Source: Streptomyces bambusae (GTDB lineage: Bacteria > Actinomycetota > Actinomycetes > Streptomycetales > Streptomycetaceae). Taken from it: 64,000 nucleotides of DNA. The stretch spans positions 162,128-226,127 of the forward strand of contig NZ_JAJAUZ010000004.1 in assembly GCF_020532645.1 (NCBI RefSeq). Direction: 5' to 3'. Below, one piece after another: positions 28,769-37,038 of this stretch. Both the position numbers and the translations under genes were made by a program. The notes under the pieces were generated by a model that worked only from the letters and a program-made list of their open reading frames with translations, searched no databases and was not told where the DNA came from. Every line of letters starts with the position of its first letter. Within the stretch, counting starts at the first letter, position 1.

Positions 28769-28960
28769 TCAACGCTCCACTCTGAGGGCCGAGTTCGGGC
28801 AGCTGTCGGCGCAGGCGCGCGCGGTGTCCTCGGCCCCGGCGGGCACGGCAAGGTCGATGACCTGCGCATAGCCCCATTCGTCGAGTTCGACGAGCTCGGG
28901 CGCGTGCTCCTGGCACAGCCCGTAGCCCTGGCAGCGGGTGGAGTCCAGCAGGAGTTTCAC
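28769..28960 (-). CDS. Ferredoxin (3Fe-4S / single-cluster type)
   Basis: 63 residues from GTG 28960, overlapping the upstream NuoF-like stop by 4 bp (GTGA). The Cys pattern STRCQGYGLCQEHAPE, then ADSCPNSAL, gives three Cys, the arrangement of the small 3Fe-4S ferredoxins that serve actinobacterial P450s and oxygenases. In this operon it probably carries electrons from the NuoF-like flavoprotein, perhaps to the divergently encoded Rieske oxygenase. Confidence 0.9.
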   Translation of the reverse strand: MKLLLDSTRCQGYGLCQEHAPELVELDEWGYAQVIDLAVPAGAEDTARACADSCPNSALRVER

Positions 28961-30393
28961 GGTGTTCCCCTTTGGTGGTGCGGGTGGAGGAGGGCGGAGG
29001 AGAGCGGGTCCGAGGGCTCAGCGGGTGCCGTACGCGGGCTCGGGTGCCGCGGGGTGCACGACGGTCCCGGGCGCGGGTGCGGGGCGGCGTACGGCGGGGG
29101 CCGCGGCCGGCCGTCGTCCGCCGGGAGGCCGGCCGGCTCCGTCACCTCCGGGACCGCGACGGTCAGCCGCTCCGCGCACTGGGCGGCACTCCGTCCGGCG
29201 CAGGCCGGGCACGGGGCCGCGAGGTGGGAGCGGACGGGCCCGGGGAAGGCGCGCAGCAGGCTGCCGGCGAGACCGGCCGCGGCGTCCAGCAGCCCGCAGG
29301 CGCCGCGCCCGCGCAGCCCCCCGGACCAGCGCTCCAGGTCGTCGAGGACGCCCGGCCGGGCGGTGCCCGCCGTCAGCGCCGCCAGCGCGCCGCCGACCGC
29401 GGCCGTGCCCGAGACGCAGACCCCGCACTGGCGGGCGCTCTCGGCGGCCAGGTGGGCCACGGCATCGGCGGCGACGGCGACCGGGCAGGCGCCGGCGGGC
29501 AGGAAGCGGACCGCACCGCAGCCCAGTGCGGTGCCGGCGGCGGCGAGCGCGTCGGGGTCCAGGGCCAGGCCCAGCGCCGGGGCGCCGACCAGACCGCCGA
29601 ACAGGCCGCCCATCAGCGCTCCGCCCGGACCCGGCACCCCGATCTCCGCGGCCAGGTCGGACAGGGTGACGCCGTAAGGGACTTCGAGCAGTGCCGGGGG
29701 TGCGGCGCCGGGGCCGGCGGCGGCCAGGGTGACCAGGGTGCTGCGGGCGATCCGGGTCCGCTGCCCGGGCCGGGCGGCCGTGAGCGCGATCCGGGCCAGC
29801 GTCTCGACGTTCGCGACCAGGGTCGGCGCCCCGCCGACGCCCCGCTCGAACGGCCGGGGCGGTTTGGCGGCCGGCAGGGCCGGCCCGCCGTCGATCCGGC
29901 GCACGACCGCGGTCTCCTCGCCGGCCACGTACGTGTGCGGGGCCGCCACGACCTCGACGGGCAGCGCCGGCGGGTGCTCGGCCAGCGCCCGGCGGACACG
30001 GTCGGCCGCGACCGGGTCGGAGAGGTACACGTACCCGCGGGCGGCGCCGGTGATCGCGGCGGCCTGCGCCAGGCCGTCGAGGACCAGGTGCGGGCGGGCC
30101 CGCAGCAGCCACCGGTCCTTGACCGAACCGGGCTCGCCCTCCTCGCCGTTGGCCACCACCACGGCGGCCGGGCCGGCGTCGCGTACGGCGCGCAGTTTCA
30201 CGGCGGCGGGGAAGCCGGCCCCGCCGCGGCCGCGCAGCCCGGAGGCGGCGAGGTGGGCCAGCAGGTCGTCCGGGCCGGTGGCGCCGGCGTAGCCGCCGGC
30301 CGCCCGGTAGGCGTCGGCGCTCTCCGTCACGTCCGGTGCCGCTCCGAGCACTGGGCCCGGCCGCAGCGCGGCCGGGCGGCGGATCGCGGTCAT
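28957..30393 (-). CDS. NuoF-like NADH-binding flavoprotein with altered Fe-S motif
   Basis: 478 residues from ATG 30393 with GGAG upstream. GLRGRGGAGFPAAVKLR is the NADH site, ANGEEGEPGSVKDR the FMN loop, and GVTLSDLAAEIGVPG an SLBB-like region. The Fe-S region reads ARQCGVCVSGTAA and GACGLLDA: two Cys of the usual CGxCxPC motif plus the distant Cys, with the third replaced. A further CPACAGRSAAQC and a Pro-rich tail follow. It is not part of a respiratory complex I operon. It likely takes electrons from NADH for the coupled ferredoxin. Coupled by ATGA and GTGA overlaps to both neighbours. Confidence 0.85.
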   Translation of the reverse strand: MTAIRRPAALRPGPVLGAAPDVTESADAYRAAGGYAGATGPDDLLAHLAASGLRGRGGAGFPAAVKLRAVRDAGPAAVVVANGEEGEPGSVKDRWLLRARPHLVLDGLAQAAAITGAARGYVYLSDPVAADRVRRALAEHPPALPVEVVAAPHTYVAGEETAVVRRIDGGPALPAAKPPRPFERGVGGAPTLVANVETLARIALTAARPGQRTRIARSTLVTLAAAGPGAAPPALLEVPYGVTLSDLAAEIGVPGPGGALMGGLFGGLVGAPALGLALDPDALAAAGTALGCGAVRFLPAGACPVAVAADAVAHLAAESARQCGVCVSGTAAVGGALAALTAGTARPGVLDDLERWSGGLRGRGACGLLDAAAGLAGSLLRAFPGPVRSHLAAPCPACAGRSAAQCAERLTVAVPEVTEPAGLPADDGRPRPPPYAAPHPRPGPSCTPRHPSPRTAPAEPSDPLSSALLHPHHQRGTP

Positions 30394-30800
30394 GGGAGGT
30401 CTCCTGTCGGGAGGTGGGTGCGCAGCGTGCGGACGGCGGCTTCGAGCGCGGTACGGTCCGCGGCGGTACGGCCGTAGGCGGCGCCGGGCAGGCCGATCAG
30501 CATGCGGTGGTGGTCGAGGACGACCTCGCCGGCGAGCAGGGCGGCGGCGGGATCTCCGGGGCGCCGCCCGGCGGCCACGGCGGTGACCAGCTCGGCGACC
30601 TCGGCGAGGTAGCGGAGCCAGCTGTGCCGGCTGCCGCGCAGGACCAGGTGTTCCACGCGGCGCCGCTCGGCTTCGGCAGGGGCCGGGCCGGGCGGGACGG
30701 GGCCGGGGGCGGCGGCGCGCAGGGCGGCGACCGCGGCGGGCAGTTCCCGTTCCGGTTCGGGGGTGAGACCGAGCCAGTCCAGACGCCGACGACCGCTCAT
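30390..30800 (-). CDS. Unknown protein, first gene of the leftward catabolic operon
   Basis: 136 residues from ATG 30800 with GGAGG 6 nt upstream; the end overlaps the NuoF-like start by 4 bp. Helical and Leu/Ala/Arg-rich: RRRLDWLGLTPEPERELPAA, SWLRYLAEVAELVTAV, LDHHRMLIGLPGAAYGRTAADRT. No Cys and no membrane segment. Strict coupling to the flavoprotein suggests a partner or assembly role. No family is recognised. Confidence 0.75.
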   Translation of the reverse strand: MSGRRRLDWLGLTPEPERELPAAVAALRAAAPGPVPPGPAPAEAERRRVEHLVLRGSRHSWLRYLAEVAELVTAVAAGRRPGDPAAALLAGEVVLDHHRMLIGLPGAAYGRTAADRTALEAAVRTLRTHLPTGDLP

Positions 30801-31068
30801 GCGTGCCTCCGGGGAGGGATGGGGTGGGGGAGGGGGCCGCCCGGCCGGCACCGGGGGCACCGTACGGAATCCGGAGGGCGGAATCCGGAGGGCGGCATCC
30901 GGACAGGGGGCCGGGCGGGGGCGGATCCGGCCGGCCGGGGAGCCCGGGAACGGCGGGCCGGAGGGGTGGGTGCGATGTATGCGGCGGTCGGCCGTATACG
31001 GGCTGCTTCGGACCGGCGAGCTGGCAGAACGGGGCGAAAGGGCCGGCGCAGCGACGGGAACCACGGTT

Positions 31069-31086
31069 GCTGACCGAGCGGTCAGC
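31069..31086. promoter_or_regulatory. TetR-type operator candidate 1
   Basis: GCTGACCGAGCGGTCAGC, an 18-bp near-perfect palindrome in the 478-bp region between the divergent catabolic operons. Its centre is 32 bp (three helical turns) from site 2. Confidence 0.65.
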
Positions 31087-31100
31087 GTGCAATCAAGCTA

Positions 31101-31118
31101 GCTGACCGATCGGTCAGC
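31101..31118. promoter_or_regulatory. TetR-type operator candidate 2 (perfect palindrome)
   Basis: GCTGACCGATCGGTCAGC is a perfect 18-bp palindrome, the best of three related sites. Such ACCGNNCGGT dyads are typical TetR-family operators. Confidence 0.72.
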
Positions 31119-31157
31119 GTACAAGTCTTGACCCGGCGGAAATGAGCCAGCAATCTG

Positions 31158-31175
31158 GCTGTCCAATCGGTCAGC
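31158..31175. promoter_or_regulatory. TetR-type operator candidate 3 (degenerate)
   Basis: GCTGTCCAATCGGTCAGC keeps the right half of the palindrome exactly and 6 of 9 positions on the left. It lies 104-121 bp upstream of the Rieske oxygenase start, so it probably governs the rightward promoter. Confidence 0.55.
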
Positions 31176-31278
31176 GTGGTTCCGGATGCCGTCCGGGACC
31201 CCGTCTGCCCGCTGCTGGGCCGACACGCCGTCGCACGCCGACACCGACCGCCGCGCACGCGGCACGGAGGAGTCACCG

Positions 31279-32430
31279 ATGCACTCCAGAGCCCCTGTCA
31301 CACCCCTCGGCCGGCCGGAGCCGGACGCACCCCCGCCCGCCCTCGCGGCCCGCTACTACACCGATCCCGACACGGCCGCGGCCGAGACCCGGCACGTGTT
31401 CGCCAGGTCCTGGCAGCTCGTCTGCCACGAGTCCGACCTGCCGCAGCCGGGCGCCCGGCTCGCCGCCGCGGTCGCCGACCGGGAGGTCCTGGTCGTCCGC
31501 ACCGAGGACGGCGGCCTCGCCGCCCACCTCAACGTCTGCCGGCACCGCGGCACCCGCCTGGTCACCGCCCCGGAACCGGCCGGCAAGGCCATCCGCTGCC
31601 CGTACCACGGCTGGACCTACCGACTCGACGGCAGCCTCGTCGGCGCCCCCGAGGCCCGCCAGATCCCCTGCCTCGACAAGCCCGCCCTCGGCCTGCTCCC
31701 GGCCCGCGTCGAGTCCTTCCTCGGCTTCGTCTTCGTCAACCTCGACCCCGATGCCGTACCGCTCGCCGAGAGCTGCGCCGGACTCGCCGAGGCCGTCGGC
31801 CACTACGCGGACGCCGACCTCGTCCCGGTCGGCCGCGCCCGCATCCACGACCTGGCGGGGGCGGAGGTGCAGGAGGCCAACTGGAAGGTGGCGGTGGACA
31901 ACTACCTGGAGGGCTACCACGTCCCCGTGGCCCACCCCGGGCTGATGCGGCTGCTCGACTACCAGGGCTACACCTGCGACATCGACGAGTCGTACGTCCT
32001 GTTCGCCTCCCCGCTGCGCGAGAAGCCGTCCTCGAACTGGGCCGAGCGCCTCTACCAGCGCATCGCCGCCCCCATGCCCGGCCTCGCCGAGGCCGACCGC
32101 CGGATCTGGCGGTACGCGGTGATCTACCCCAACACCCTCATCGACTTCTACCCCGACCACGTCCTGGCCTGGACCGCCGTCCCGACCGCCGTGGACCGGG
32201 TGGCCGTCCCCGGCGCCTTCTACACCCGCCGCGGCACCGGCCTGCGCACCCGGCTCGCCCGCCGCCTCAACATGCACATCGGCTGGATCACCAACGACGA
32301 GGACGCCGAACTCGTCGCCCGCGTCCAGAAGGGCCTGTCCACACCCGGATTCGAACCGGGCCCGCTGTCCCGCCGCGAGTCCGCCGTCGGCTGGTTCGCC
32401 GACCGCATCCGCGCCGACCTGGACCGCTGA
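31279..32430 (+). CDS. Rieske non-heme iron oxygenase, alpha subunit type
   Basis: 383 residues from ATG 31279 with GGAGGAG 7 nt upstream. The Rieske cluster is CRHRGT (~83) and CPYHGW (~103), giving 2 Cys + 2 His. The catalytic mononuclear iron site is NWKVAVDNYLEGYHVPVAHP (~200-219), with the bridging Asp and two His. The family includes glycine-betaine monooxygenase and related N-demethylating enzymes as well as aromatic dioxygenases. No reductase is fused; the divergent ferredoxin/NuoF-like pair is the closest electron source. Heading a polyamine-type uptake and amine-oxidation locus suggests an amine substrate; inferred only. Confidence 0.93.
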   Translation: MHSRAPVTPLGRPEPDAPPPALAARYYTDPDTAAAETRHVFARSWQLVCHESDLPQPGARLAAAVADREVLVVRTEDGGLAAHLNVCRHRGTRLVTAPEPAGKAIRCPYHGWTYRLDGSLVGAPEARQIPCLDKPALGLLPARVESFLGFVFVNLDPDAVPLAESCAGLAEAVGHYADADLVPVGRARIHDLAGAEVQEANWKVAVDNYLEGYHVPVAHPGLMRLLDYQGYTCDIDESYVLFASPLREKPSSNWAERLYQRIAAPMPGLAEADRRIWRYAVIYPNTLIDFYPDHVLAWTAVPTAVDRVAVPGAFYTRRGTGLRTRLARRLNMHIGWITNDEDAELVARVQKGLSTPGFEPGPLSRRESAVGWFADRIRADLDR

Positions 32431-32475
32431 ACCGAACCGAGCCGAGCCGAGCCGAGCCGAACCGAGCCGAACCGT
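32431..32475. repeat. Nine tandem 5-bp units (A/G)CCGA
   Basis: Starting right after the Rieske stop codon, 5-bp units ACCGA and GCCGA repeat nine times (the last is ACCGT). They fill half of the 99-bp gap before the transporter gene, whose own ribosome site (GGAGAGG) follows at ~32518. Confidence 0.85.
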
Positions 32476-32529
32476 TCCGCACGCAGCCGCCCCCCGCATC
32501 CCCGTCCAGTCCCTACGGAGAGGACCGTC

Positions 32530-33690
32530 ATGTCCCCCGAGGCACTTCCCGCGCTCCGCACCTCCTCCCGCCGCCCCTCCCCCTCCCGCCGCTCCTTCCT
32601 CCGGGCGGGCACCGCCGTCGCCCTCGGCCTCACGGCAGCAGGCTGCGGATTCTCGTCCGACGACGACGCGGCGGCCAAGGAGGCGGCCGAGACCCCGATC
32701 GACGTCAAGGTCGACGGCGACCTCGTCTACTTCAACTGGGCCGACTTCGTCGACCCGGCCGTCTTCAAGGGCTTCGCCGAGGAATACGGCGTCAAGGTGG
32801 TCCAGTCGAACTTCGACTCGATGGAAGGCATGGCCGCCAAGCTCAACGCCGGCAACCGCTACGACATCATCTTCCCCAGCGCCAAATGGGCCCAGCGCCT
32901 CGCCGCCGGCGGCAGGCTCCGCCGCATCGACCACGCCAGGCTGCGCAACGCCGAAGCCGTGTTCGCCGGCTACGACTACTTCGCCGACCCCTGGTACGAC
33001 CGGCGCTCCGCGCACACCGTCCCGTACATCATGTACAAGACCGGCATCGGCTGGCGCCGGGACCGGATCGGCGACCTCGACGGCTCCTGGGGCGACCTGT
33101 GGAACGCCCGCGCCAAGGGAAAGGTGTTCCTCCTCGACGACCGCGACGAAGCGCTCGGCGTGGGCGCCCTCAAGCACGGCCTCCCCCTCGTCACCGAAGA
33201 CCCCGACGACCTCGGGATGGTCACGGAGACGCTCCGCTCGCTCCGCCCCCACCTGCGCGGCTTCTCCAGCGACAGCTACAACAACCTGCTCAACGGCAAC
33301 GCGTACATCACCCAGGCCTGGAGCGGAGACATGGCCGCCATGCTCGCCCAGGCCAAGGACCCGTCCGTGTTCGGATTCGAGACCCCGCGCGAGGGCTCGC
33401 CGGTCAACTCCGACTGCTACGCCATCCCCGCCAACGCACCGCACCCCGGCACCGCGATGCTCTTCATCGACTACATGCTCCGCCCGGAGAACGTGAAGAA
33501 GAACATCGAGTACATCGGCTACCCCATGCCGGTCCGCGGCACCGAGGCCACGTACGACGCGCTCGTCGAACCCTTCCCGCAGTGCCGCGTGACCCAAGCC
33601 GACCTGAAGGCCGACCTGTTCTACCGCAACGTCACCGCCAAGGGCGAACGGGCCCGCGACGCCGCCTGGACCCAAGTGAAGGCCGGCTGA
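32530..33690 (+). CDS. potD: Polyamine-type ABC transporter substrate-binding lipoprotein
   Basis: 386 residues from ATG 32530. A Tat-type lipoprotein signal, SRRSFLRAGTAVALGLTAAGC, has twin Arg and a lipobox Cys. The mature part (DLVYFNWADFVDPAVFKGF, NAGNRYDIIFPSAKW, ITQAWSGDMAAML, YMLRPENVKKNIEYIGYP) matches PotD/PotF periplasmic-binding proteins for spermidine or putrescine. It captures ligand outside the membrane for the two permeases and ATPase that follow. Confidence 0.92.
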   Translation: MSPEALPALRTSSRRPSPSRRSFLRAGTAVALGLTAAGCGFSSDDDAAAKEAAETPIDVKVDGDLVYFNWADFVDPAVFKGFAEEYGVKVVQSNFDSMEGMAAKLNAGNRYDIIFPSAKWAQRLAAGGRLRRIDHARLRNAEAVFAGYDYFADPWYDRRSAHTVPYIMYKTGIGWRRDRIGDLDGSWGDLWNARAKGKVFLLDDRDEALGVGALKHGLPLVTEDPDDLGMVTETLRSLRPHLRGFSSDSYNNLLNGNAYITQAWSGDMAAMLAQAKDPSVFGFETPREGSPVNSDCYAIPANAPHPGTAMLFIDYMLRPENVKKNIEYIGYPMPVRGTEATYDALVEPFPQCRVTQADLKADLFYRNVTAKGERARDAAWTQVKAG

Positions 33691-33691
33691 C

Positions 33692-34615
33692 ATGGCAACG
33701 ACCGACGACCGCCCGGCCATACCCGATACGCGCCCCTCAACACCCGCTCCAAGCAAGCCCGTTCGCCGCGACACCCGCCTGTGGACCTGGCTCCTGCTGC
33801 CCGGCACCCTCTGGATGACCGGCTTCCTCGTCGCCTCCCTGGTCCTGGTGGCCACCCTCGCGTTCGGCACCACCGACCCGCTCGGCAACCCCCGCTTCGG
33901 GCTCAACACCGACAACTTCGCCGCCCTCGCCGAACCCGCCTACCGGACCGTCCTGCTGCGCTCCCTCGGCTACGCCCTCATCACCTGCGTCATCTGCCTG
34001 GCCATCGCCTACCCCGTCGCCTACGCCATCGCCCTGCGCGGCGGCCGGTTCAAGAACCTGCTGATCGCCGCCATCGTCATCCCCTTCTTCGCCAACTACC
34101 TGGTACGGATGTACGGATGGTCCGTCGTCCTCTCCGACGACGGCCCCCTGCTCAAGGCGCTGCGCGCCCTCGGCATCGCCGACGCCGGCACGAGGATCCT
34201 GCAGACCGGCCCCGGAGTCATCGCCGGACTCGTCTACGGATTCGTCGTCTTCATGATCATCCCGCTGTACGCGGCGATGGAACGCATGGACACCTCGCTC
34301 ATCGAAGCCGGCCGCGACCTCTACGGCGGACCGCTGCGCACCTTCTTCTTCGTCACCGTCCCCGCCACCCGGCAGGGCGCCGCCGCCGGCTGCGTCCTCG
34401 TGTTCCTGCCCGCCATGGGCGACTTCGTCAGCGCCCAGCTCATGGGAGGGCCGGACCAGATCATGATCGGCAACCTGATCCAGGACAAGTTCTTCCAGGG
34501 CCAGAACTGGCCCCTCGGCTCCGCCCTCACCATGCTCCTGATGGCCGTCCTGTTCCTCGGCCTGCTCGGCTACCTGAGGCGCGCCCGCCAGGACGAGGCG
34601 GAGGCCGTCCGATGA
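33692..34615 (+). CDS. potB: Polyamine-type ABC transporter permease (PotB-like)
   Basis: 307 residues, start 1 bp after the binding-protein stop. Six hydrophobic segments and the EAA loop (MERMDTSLIEAGRDLYGGPLRTFFFVTVP) typical of binding-protein-dependent permeases. PALAYPVAYAIALRGG- and YLVRMYGWSVVLSDDG-like stretches match PotB. It couples to the ATPase through the EAA loop. The 3' end overlaps the next gene by ATGA. Confidence 0.93.
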   Translation: MATTDDRPAIPDTRPSTPAPSKPVRRDTRLWTWLLLPGTLWMTGFLVASLVLVATLAFGTTDPLGNPRFGLNTDNFAALAEPAYRTVLLRSLGYALITCVICLAIAYPVAYAIALRGGRFKNLLIAAIVIPFFANYLVRMYGWSVVLSDDGPLLKALRALGIADAGTRILQTGPGVIAGLVYGFVVFMIIPLYAAMERMDTSLIEAGRDLYGGPLRTFFFVTVPATRQGAAAGCVLVFLPAMGDFVSAQLMGGPDQIMIGNLIQDKFFQGQNWPLGSALTMLLMAVLFLGLLGYLRRARQDEAEAVR

Positions 34616-35469
34616 CCGGCAAGACCGCGCCCGCCCGCCGTACGCCCGCCCGCCGCCGCGCGGCCACCCGCCGGCCCCGCTTCGCCATCGCCGTCACCGT
34701 CCTCTTCTTCGCCCTCCTCTACCTCCCCGTCGGCGTCGTCGTCCTGTTCTCCTTCAACGCCCGGAAGTCCCTCACCGTCTTCGACGGCGCCAGCCTCCGC
34801 TGGTACCGGGCCTTCTTCCGCGACGACCTGCTGCTCGACTCGCTCGGCATGAGCCTCCAGGTGTCGTTCGTGGCCATGGCGGGCTCGCTGCTCCTCGGTG
34901 TCGCCCTCGCGCTGGGCCTCGTACGCAACCGCGGACGCCTCGGCTCCCTCGCCGGCCTCGTCATGCTCGTCCCGCTGATCACCCCCGAGATCGTCACCGG
35001 GGTCGCGGCGATGCTGCTGTTCAAGGGCACCGGCATCCCCCTGTCCACGACCACCGTGATGCTCGCCGAGATCACCTTCTCGATCTCCTACGTCACGGTG
35101 ATCCTGCGCTCCCGCATCGCCGCGCTCAACCCGGAGACCGAGGAAGCCGCGATGGACCTCGGCGCCACCCGCCGGCAGGCCTTGCGCCTGGTCACCCTGC
35201 CGGCGCTGCTCCCCAGCATCCTCGCGTCCGCGGTCCTGATCTTCGCCCTGGTCTTCGACGACTTCGTGCTCGCCTACTTCACCACCGGCGTCGACCCGCA
35301 GCCGCTGTCCGTGCGCATCTACTCGGCGATCCGGTTCGGCGTCCAGCCCACCATCAACGCCGTCGGCACCCTCATGCTCGCCGGATCCATCGCGCTCATC
35401 GCCCTCGCCCTCGCCATCCCGCGCCTCTTCGGCCGACGCGGCGGCCTCGATCTTCTCTCCGGGGAGTGA
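34612..35469 (+). CDS. potC: Polyamine-type ABC transporter permease (PotC-like)
   Basis: 285 residues from ATG 34612, overlapping potB by 4 bp. A basic N-terminus (Arg-rich) is followed by about six membrane segments, with EAA motif ETEEAAMDLGATRRQALRLVTLP. VVLFSFNARKSLTVFDG and FDDFVLAYFTTG are typical PotC/PotI features. It forms the permease pair with potB. Confidence 0.93.
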   Translation: MTGKTAPARRTPARRRAATRRPRFAIAVTVLFFALLYLPVGVVVLFSFNARKSLTVFDGASLRWYRAFFRDDLLLDSLGMSLQVSFVAMAGSLLLGVALALGLVRNRGRLGSLAGLVMLVPLITPEIVTGVAAMLLFKGTGIPLSTTTVMLAEITFSISYVTVILRSRIAALNPETEEAAMDLGATRRQALRLVTLPALLPSILASAVLIFALVFDDFVLAYFTTGVDPQPLSVRIYSAIRFGVQPTINAVGTLMLAGSIALIALALAIPRLFGRRGGLDLLSGE

Positions 35470-35474
35470 CACCC

Positions 35475-36551
35475 ATGCCCGCCCACCCCGCAGTCCGCCT
35501 CGACCACGTCGGCAAGCAGTACGACCGCACCGGCGCCTTCGCCGTACGGGACCTCGAACTCGACATCACCCCGGGCGAGTTCTTCTCCCTCCTCGGCCCC
35601 TCCGGGTGCGGCAAGACGACCCTGCTGCGGATGATCGGAGGCTTCGTCGACCCCACCGAGGGCAGCGTGCTGCTCGACGGCGAGGACGTCACCGGACTCC
35701 CGCCGAACAAGCGCAACGTCAACACCGTCTTCCAGAGCTACGCCCTCTTCGACCACCTGTCGCTCGCGGACAACGTGGCCTTCGGCCTCAAGCGCAAGGG
35801 CGTCGCCCGCGCCGAGATCCGCGAACGGGTCGGCGCCATGCTCGACCTCGTCCAGCTGGGCCACCTCGCCGACCGCAAGCCGGCCACCCTCTCCGGCGGG
35901 CAGCGGCAGCGGGTCGCGCTCGCCCGCGCGCTCGTCAACCGGCCGCAGGTGCTGCTGCTCGACGAACCGCTCGCCGCCCTCGACCTCGCGCTGCGCCGCC
36001 GGATGCAGGTCGAGCTGAAGCAGATCCAGCGGGAGATCGGCATCACCTTCGTCTTCGTCACCCACGACCAGGACGAGGCCCTCACCATGTCCGACCGGGT
36101 CGCGGTCATGAACCAGGGCCGCATCGAGCAGTGCGGCACCCCCGAGGACGTCTACGAGCGCCCCACCAGCACCTTCACCGCGTCCTTCATGGGCACCTCC
36201 AACCTGGTCCCCGGCACCTACCGGGCCGGCGCGGTCCACCTCGACGAGGGCCCGGCCCTGCCCGTCGGCCCCCGCGCCGGACTCGCGGACGGTACCCGCG
36301 TCAACCTCTCCATCCGCCCCGAGAAGATCTGGCTCTCCGACTTCGAACCGGACATGGCCCAGACCACCGGCACCGTCCGCGAAACGGTCTACTCGGGCCC
36401 CACCACCACGTACCTCATCGACCTGGCCCCCGGCATCACCGTCTCCGTCCTCGAACAGAACACCGTCCGCTCCCGCCGCGAGGACCGCTGGTCCGGCGGC
36501 GAACAGGTCGACCTGGCCTGGAAACCGGAACACTGCCTGGTCCTCGACTGA
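35475..36551 (+). CDS. potA: Polyamine-type ABC transporter ATPase (PotA-like)
   Basis: 358 residues from ATG 35475, with GGGGAG nine bases upstream; an alternative GTG at 35466 overlaps the potC stop. Walker A GPSGCGKTT, Q-loop VFQSYALF, signature LSGGQRQRVALARAL, Walker B VLLLDEP and H-loop VTHDQDEA are intact. The C-terminal TOBE domain (NLSIRPEKIWLSD, YSGPTTTYLIDL) matches PotA. It energises uptake of the amine ligand. Confidence 0.95.
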   Translation: MPAHPAVRLDHVGKQYDRTGAFAVRDLELDITPGEFFSLLGPSGCGKTTLLRMIGGFVDPTEGSVLLDGEDVTGLPPNKRNVNTVFQSYALFDHLSLADNVAFGLKRKGVARAEIRERVGAMLDLVQLGHLADRKPATLSGGQRQRVALARALVNRPQVLLLDEPLAALDLALRRRMQVELKQIQREIGITFVFVTHDQDEALTMSDRVAVMNQGRIEQCGTPEDVYERPTSTFTASFMGTSNLVPGTYRAGAVHLDEGPALPVGPRAGLADGTRVNLSIRPEKIWLSDFEPDMAQTTGTVRETVYSGPTTTYLIDLAPGITVSVLEQNTVRSRREDRWSGGEQVDLAWKPEHCLVLD

Positions 36552-36580
36552 CCCCCGCCCGCTCGCCCAAGCAGGTCCCA

Positions 36581-36780
36581 TTCCAGCCCCACCCGCACTC
36601 CAGACCGGCGGCCGCACCGATTCCGGCCCTGTCCGTGCTTCAGGCCGGCGGCCGGTCCGACCGGCCCCGACCGCGCTCCAGGCCGACAGCAGCCGGGCGA
36701 ACTCCGGCCCCGTCCCCGCTTCAGGCCTGCGGCCGGGCACACTCCGGCCGCGCCCGCGCTTCAGGACGGGGCCGGGCACG
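36581..36780. repeat. Degenerate tandem array with a 40-bp period
   Basis: Homologous TCCGGCCCC-like blocks start at about 36581, 36621, 36661, 36701, 36741 and again at 36781, an exact 40-bp spacing. Each unit also holds CGCTTCAGGCC-like and GGCCGGGC-like parts. It fills the 487-bp gap between potA and the amine oxidase and runs into the 60-bp duplicated element. No gene is seen in the gap. Confidence 0.8.
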
Positions 36781-36830
36781 TTCCAGCCCCGCCGGCGTTT
36801 GAGGCGCGGGGTCCGGGGCGGAGCCCCGAA
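36771..36830. repeat. 60-bp intergenic repeat, copy 1
   Basis: Perfectly identical to 36903-36962. The core CCGCCGGCGTTTGAGGCGCG, then GGGTCCGGGGCGGAGCCCCG, has the character of a repeat common between Streptomyces genes. GGGGC..GCCCC parts could form a hairpin after potA. Confidence 0.88.
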
Positions 36831-36902
36831 GGGCCCGGCCGGATTGCGCGCCCCGCATCCCGGACCGGGCGGGGCGCGTCACACCTCCGCCCGCGCTCCC
36901 GA

Positions 36903-36962
36903 GCCGGGCACGTTCCAGCCCCGCCGGCGTTTGAGGCGCGGGGTCCGGGGCGGAGCCCCGAA
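36903..36962. repeat. 60-bp intergenic repeat, copy 2
   Basis: Second perfect copy, 132 bp after the first, ending 76 bp before the amine oxidase start. Both copies continue with similar GGCCCGxCGGATT sequence before diverging. Confidence 0.88.
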
Positions 36963-37038
36963 AGGCCCGCCGGATTCCGCACCCCGCAAGGCCCTGCGGC
37001 CGCCACCCACCCCACCCGCCCCCAAAGAACGGCCCGCC

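Noticed and set aside
32341..32366. tRNA T-arm-like sequence (GGATTCGAACCGGG on the plus strand)
   Set aside because: It lies inside the Rieske oxygenase reading frame (TPGFEPGPL), with no acceptor or anticodon arm nearby.
36581..36962. Possible CRISPR array (regular 40-bp spacing)
   Set aside because: Units are directly abutting and degenerate with no unique spacers and no cas genes.
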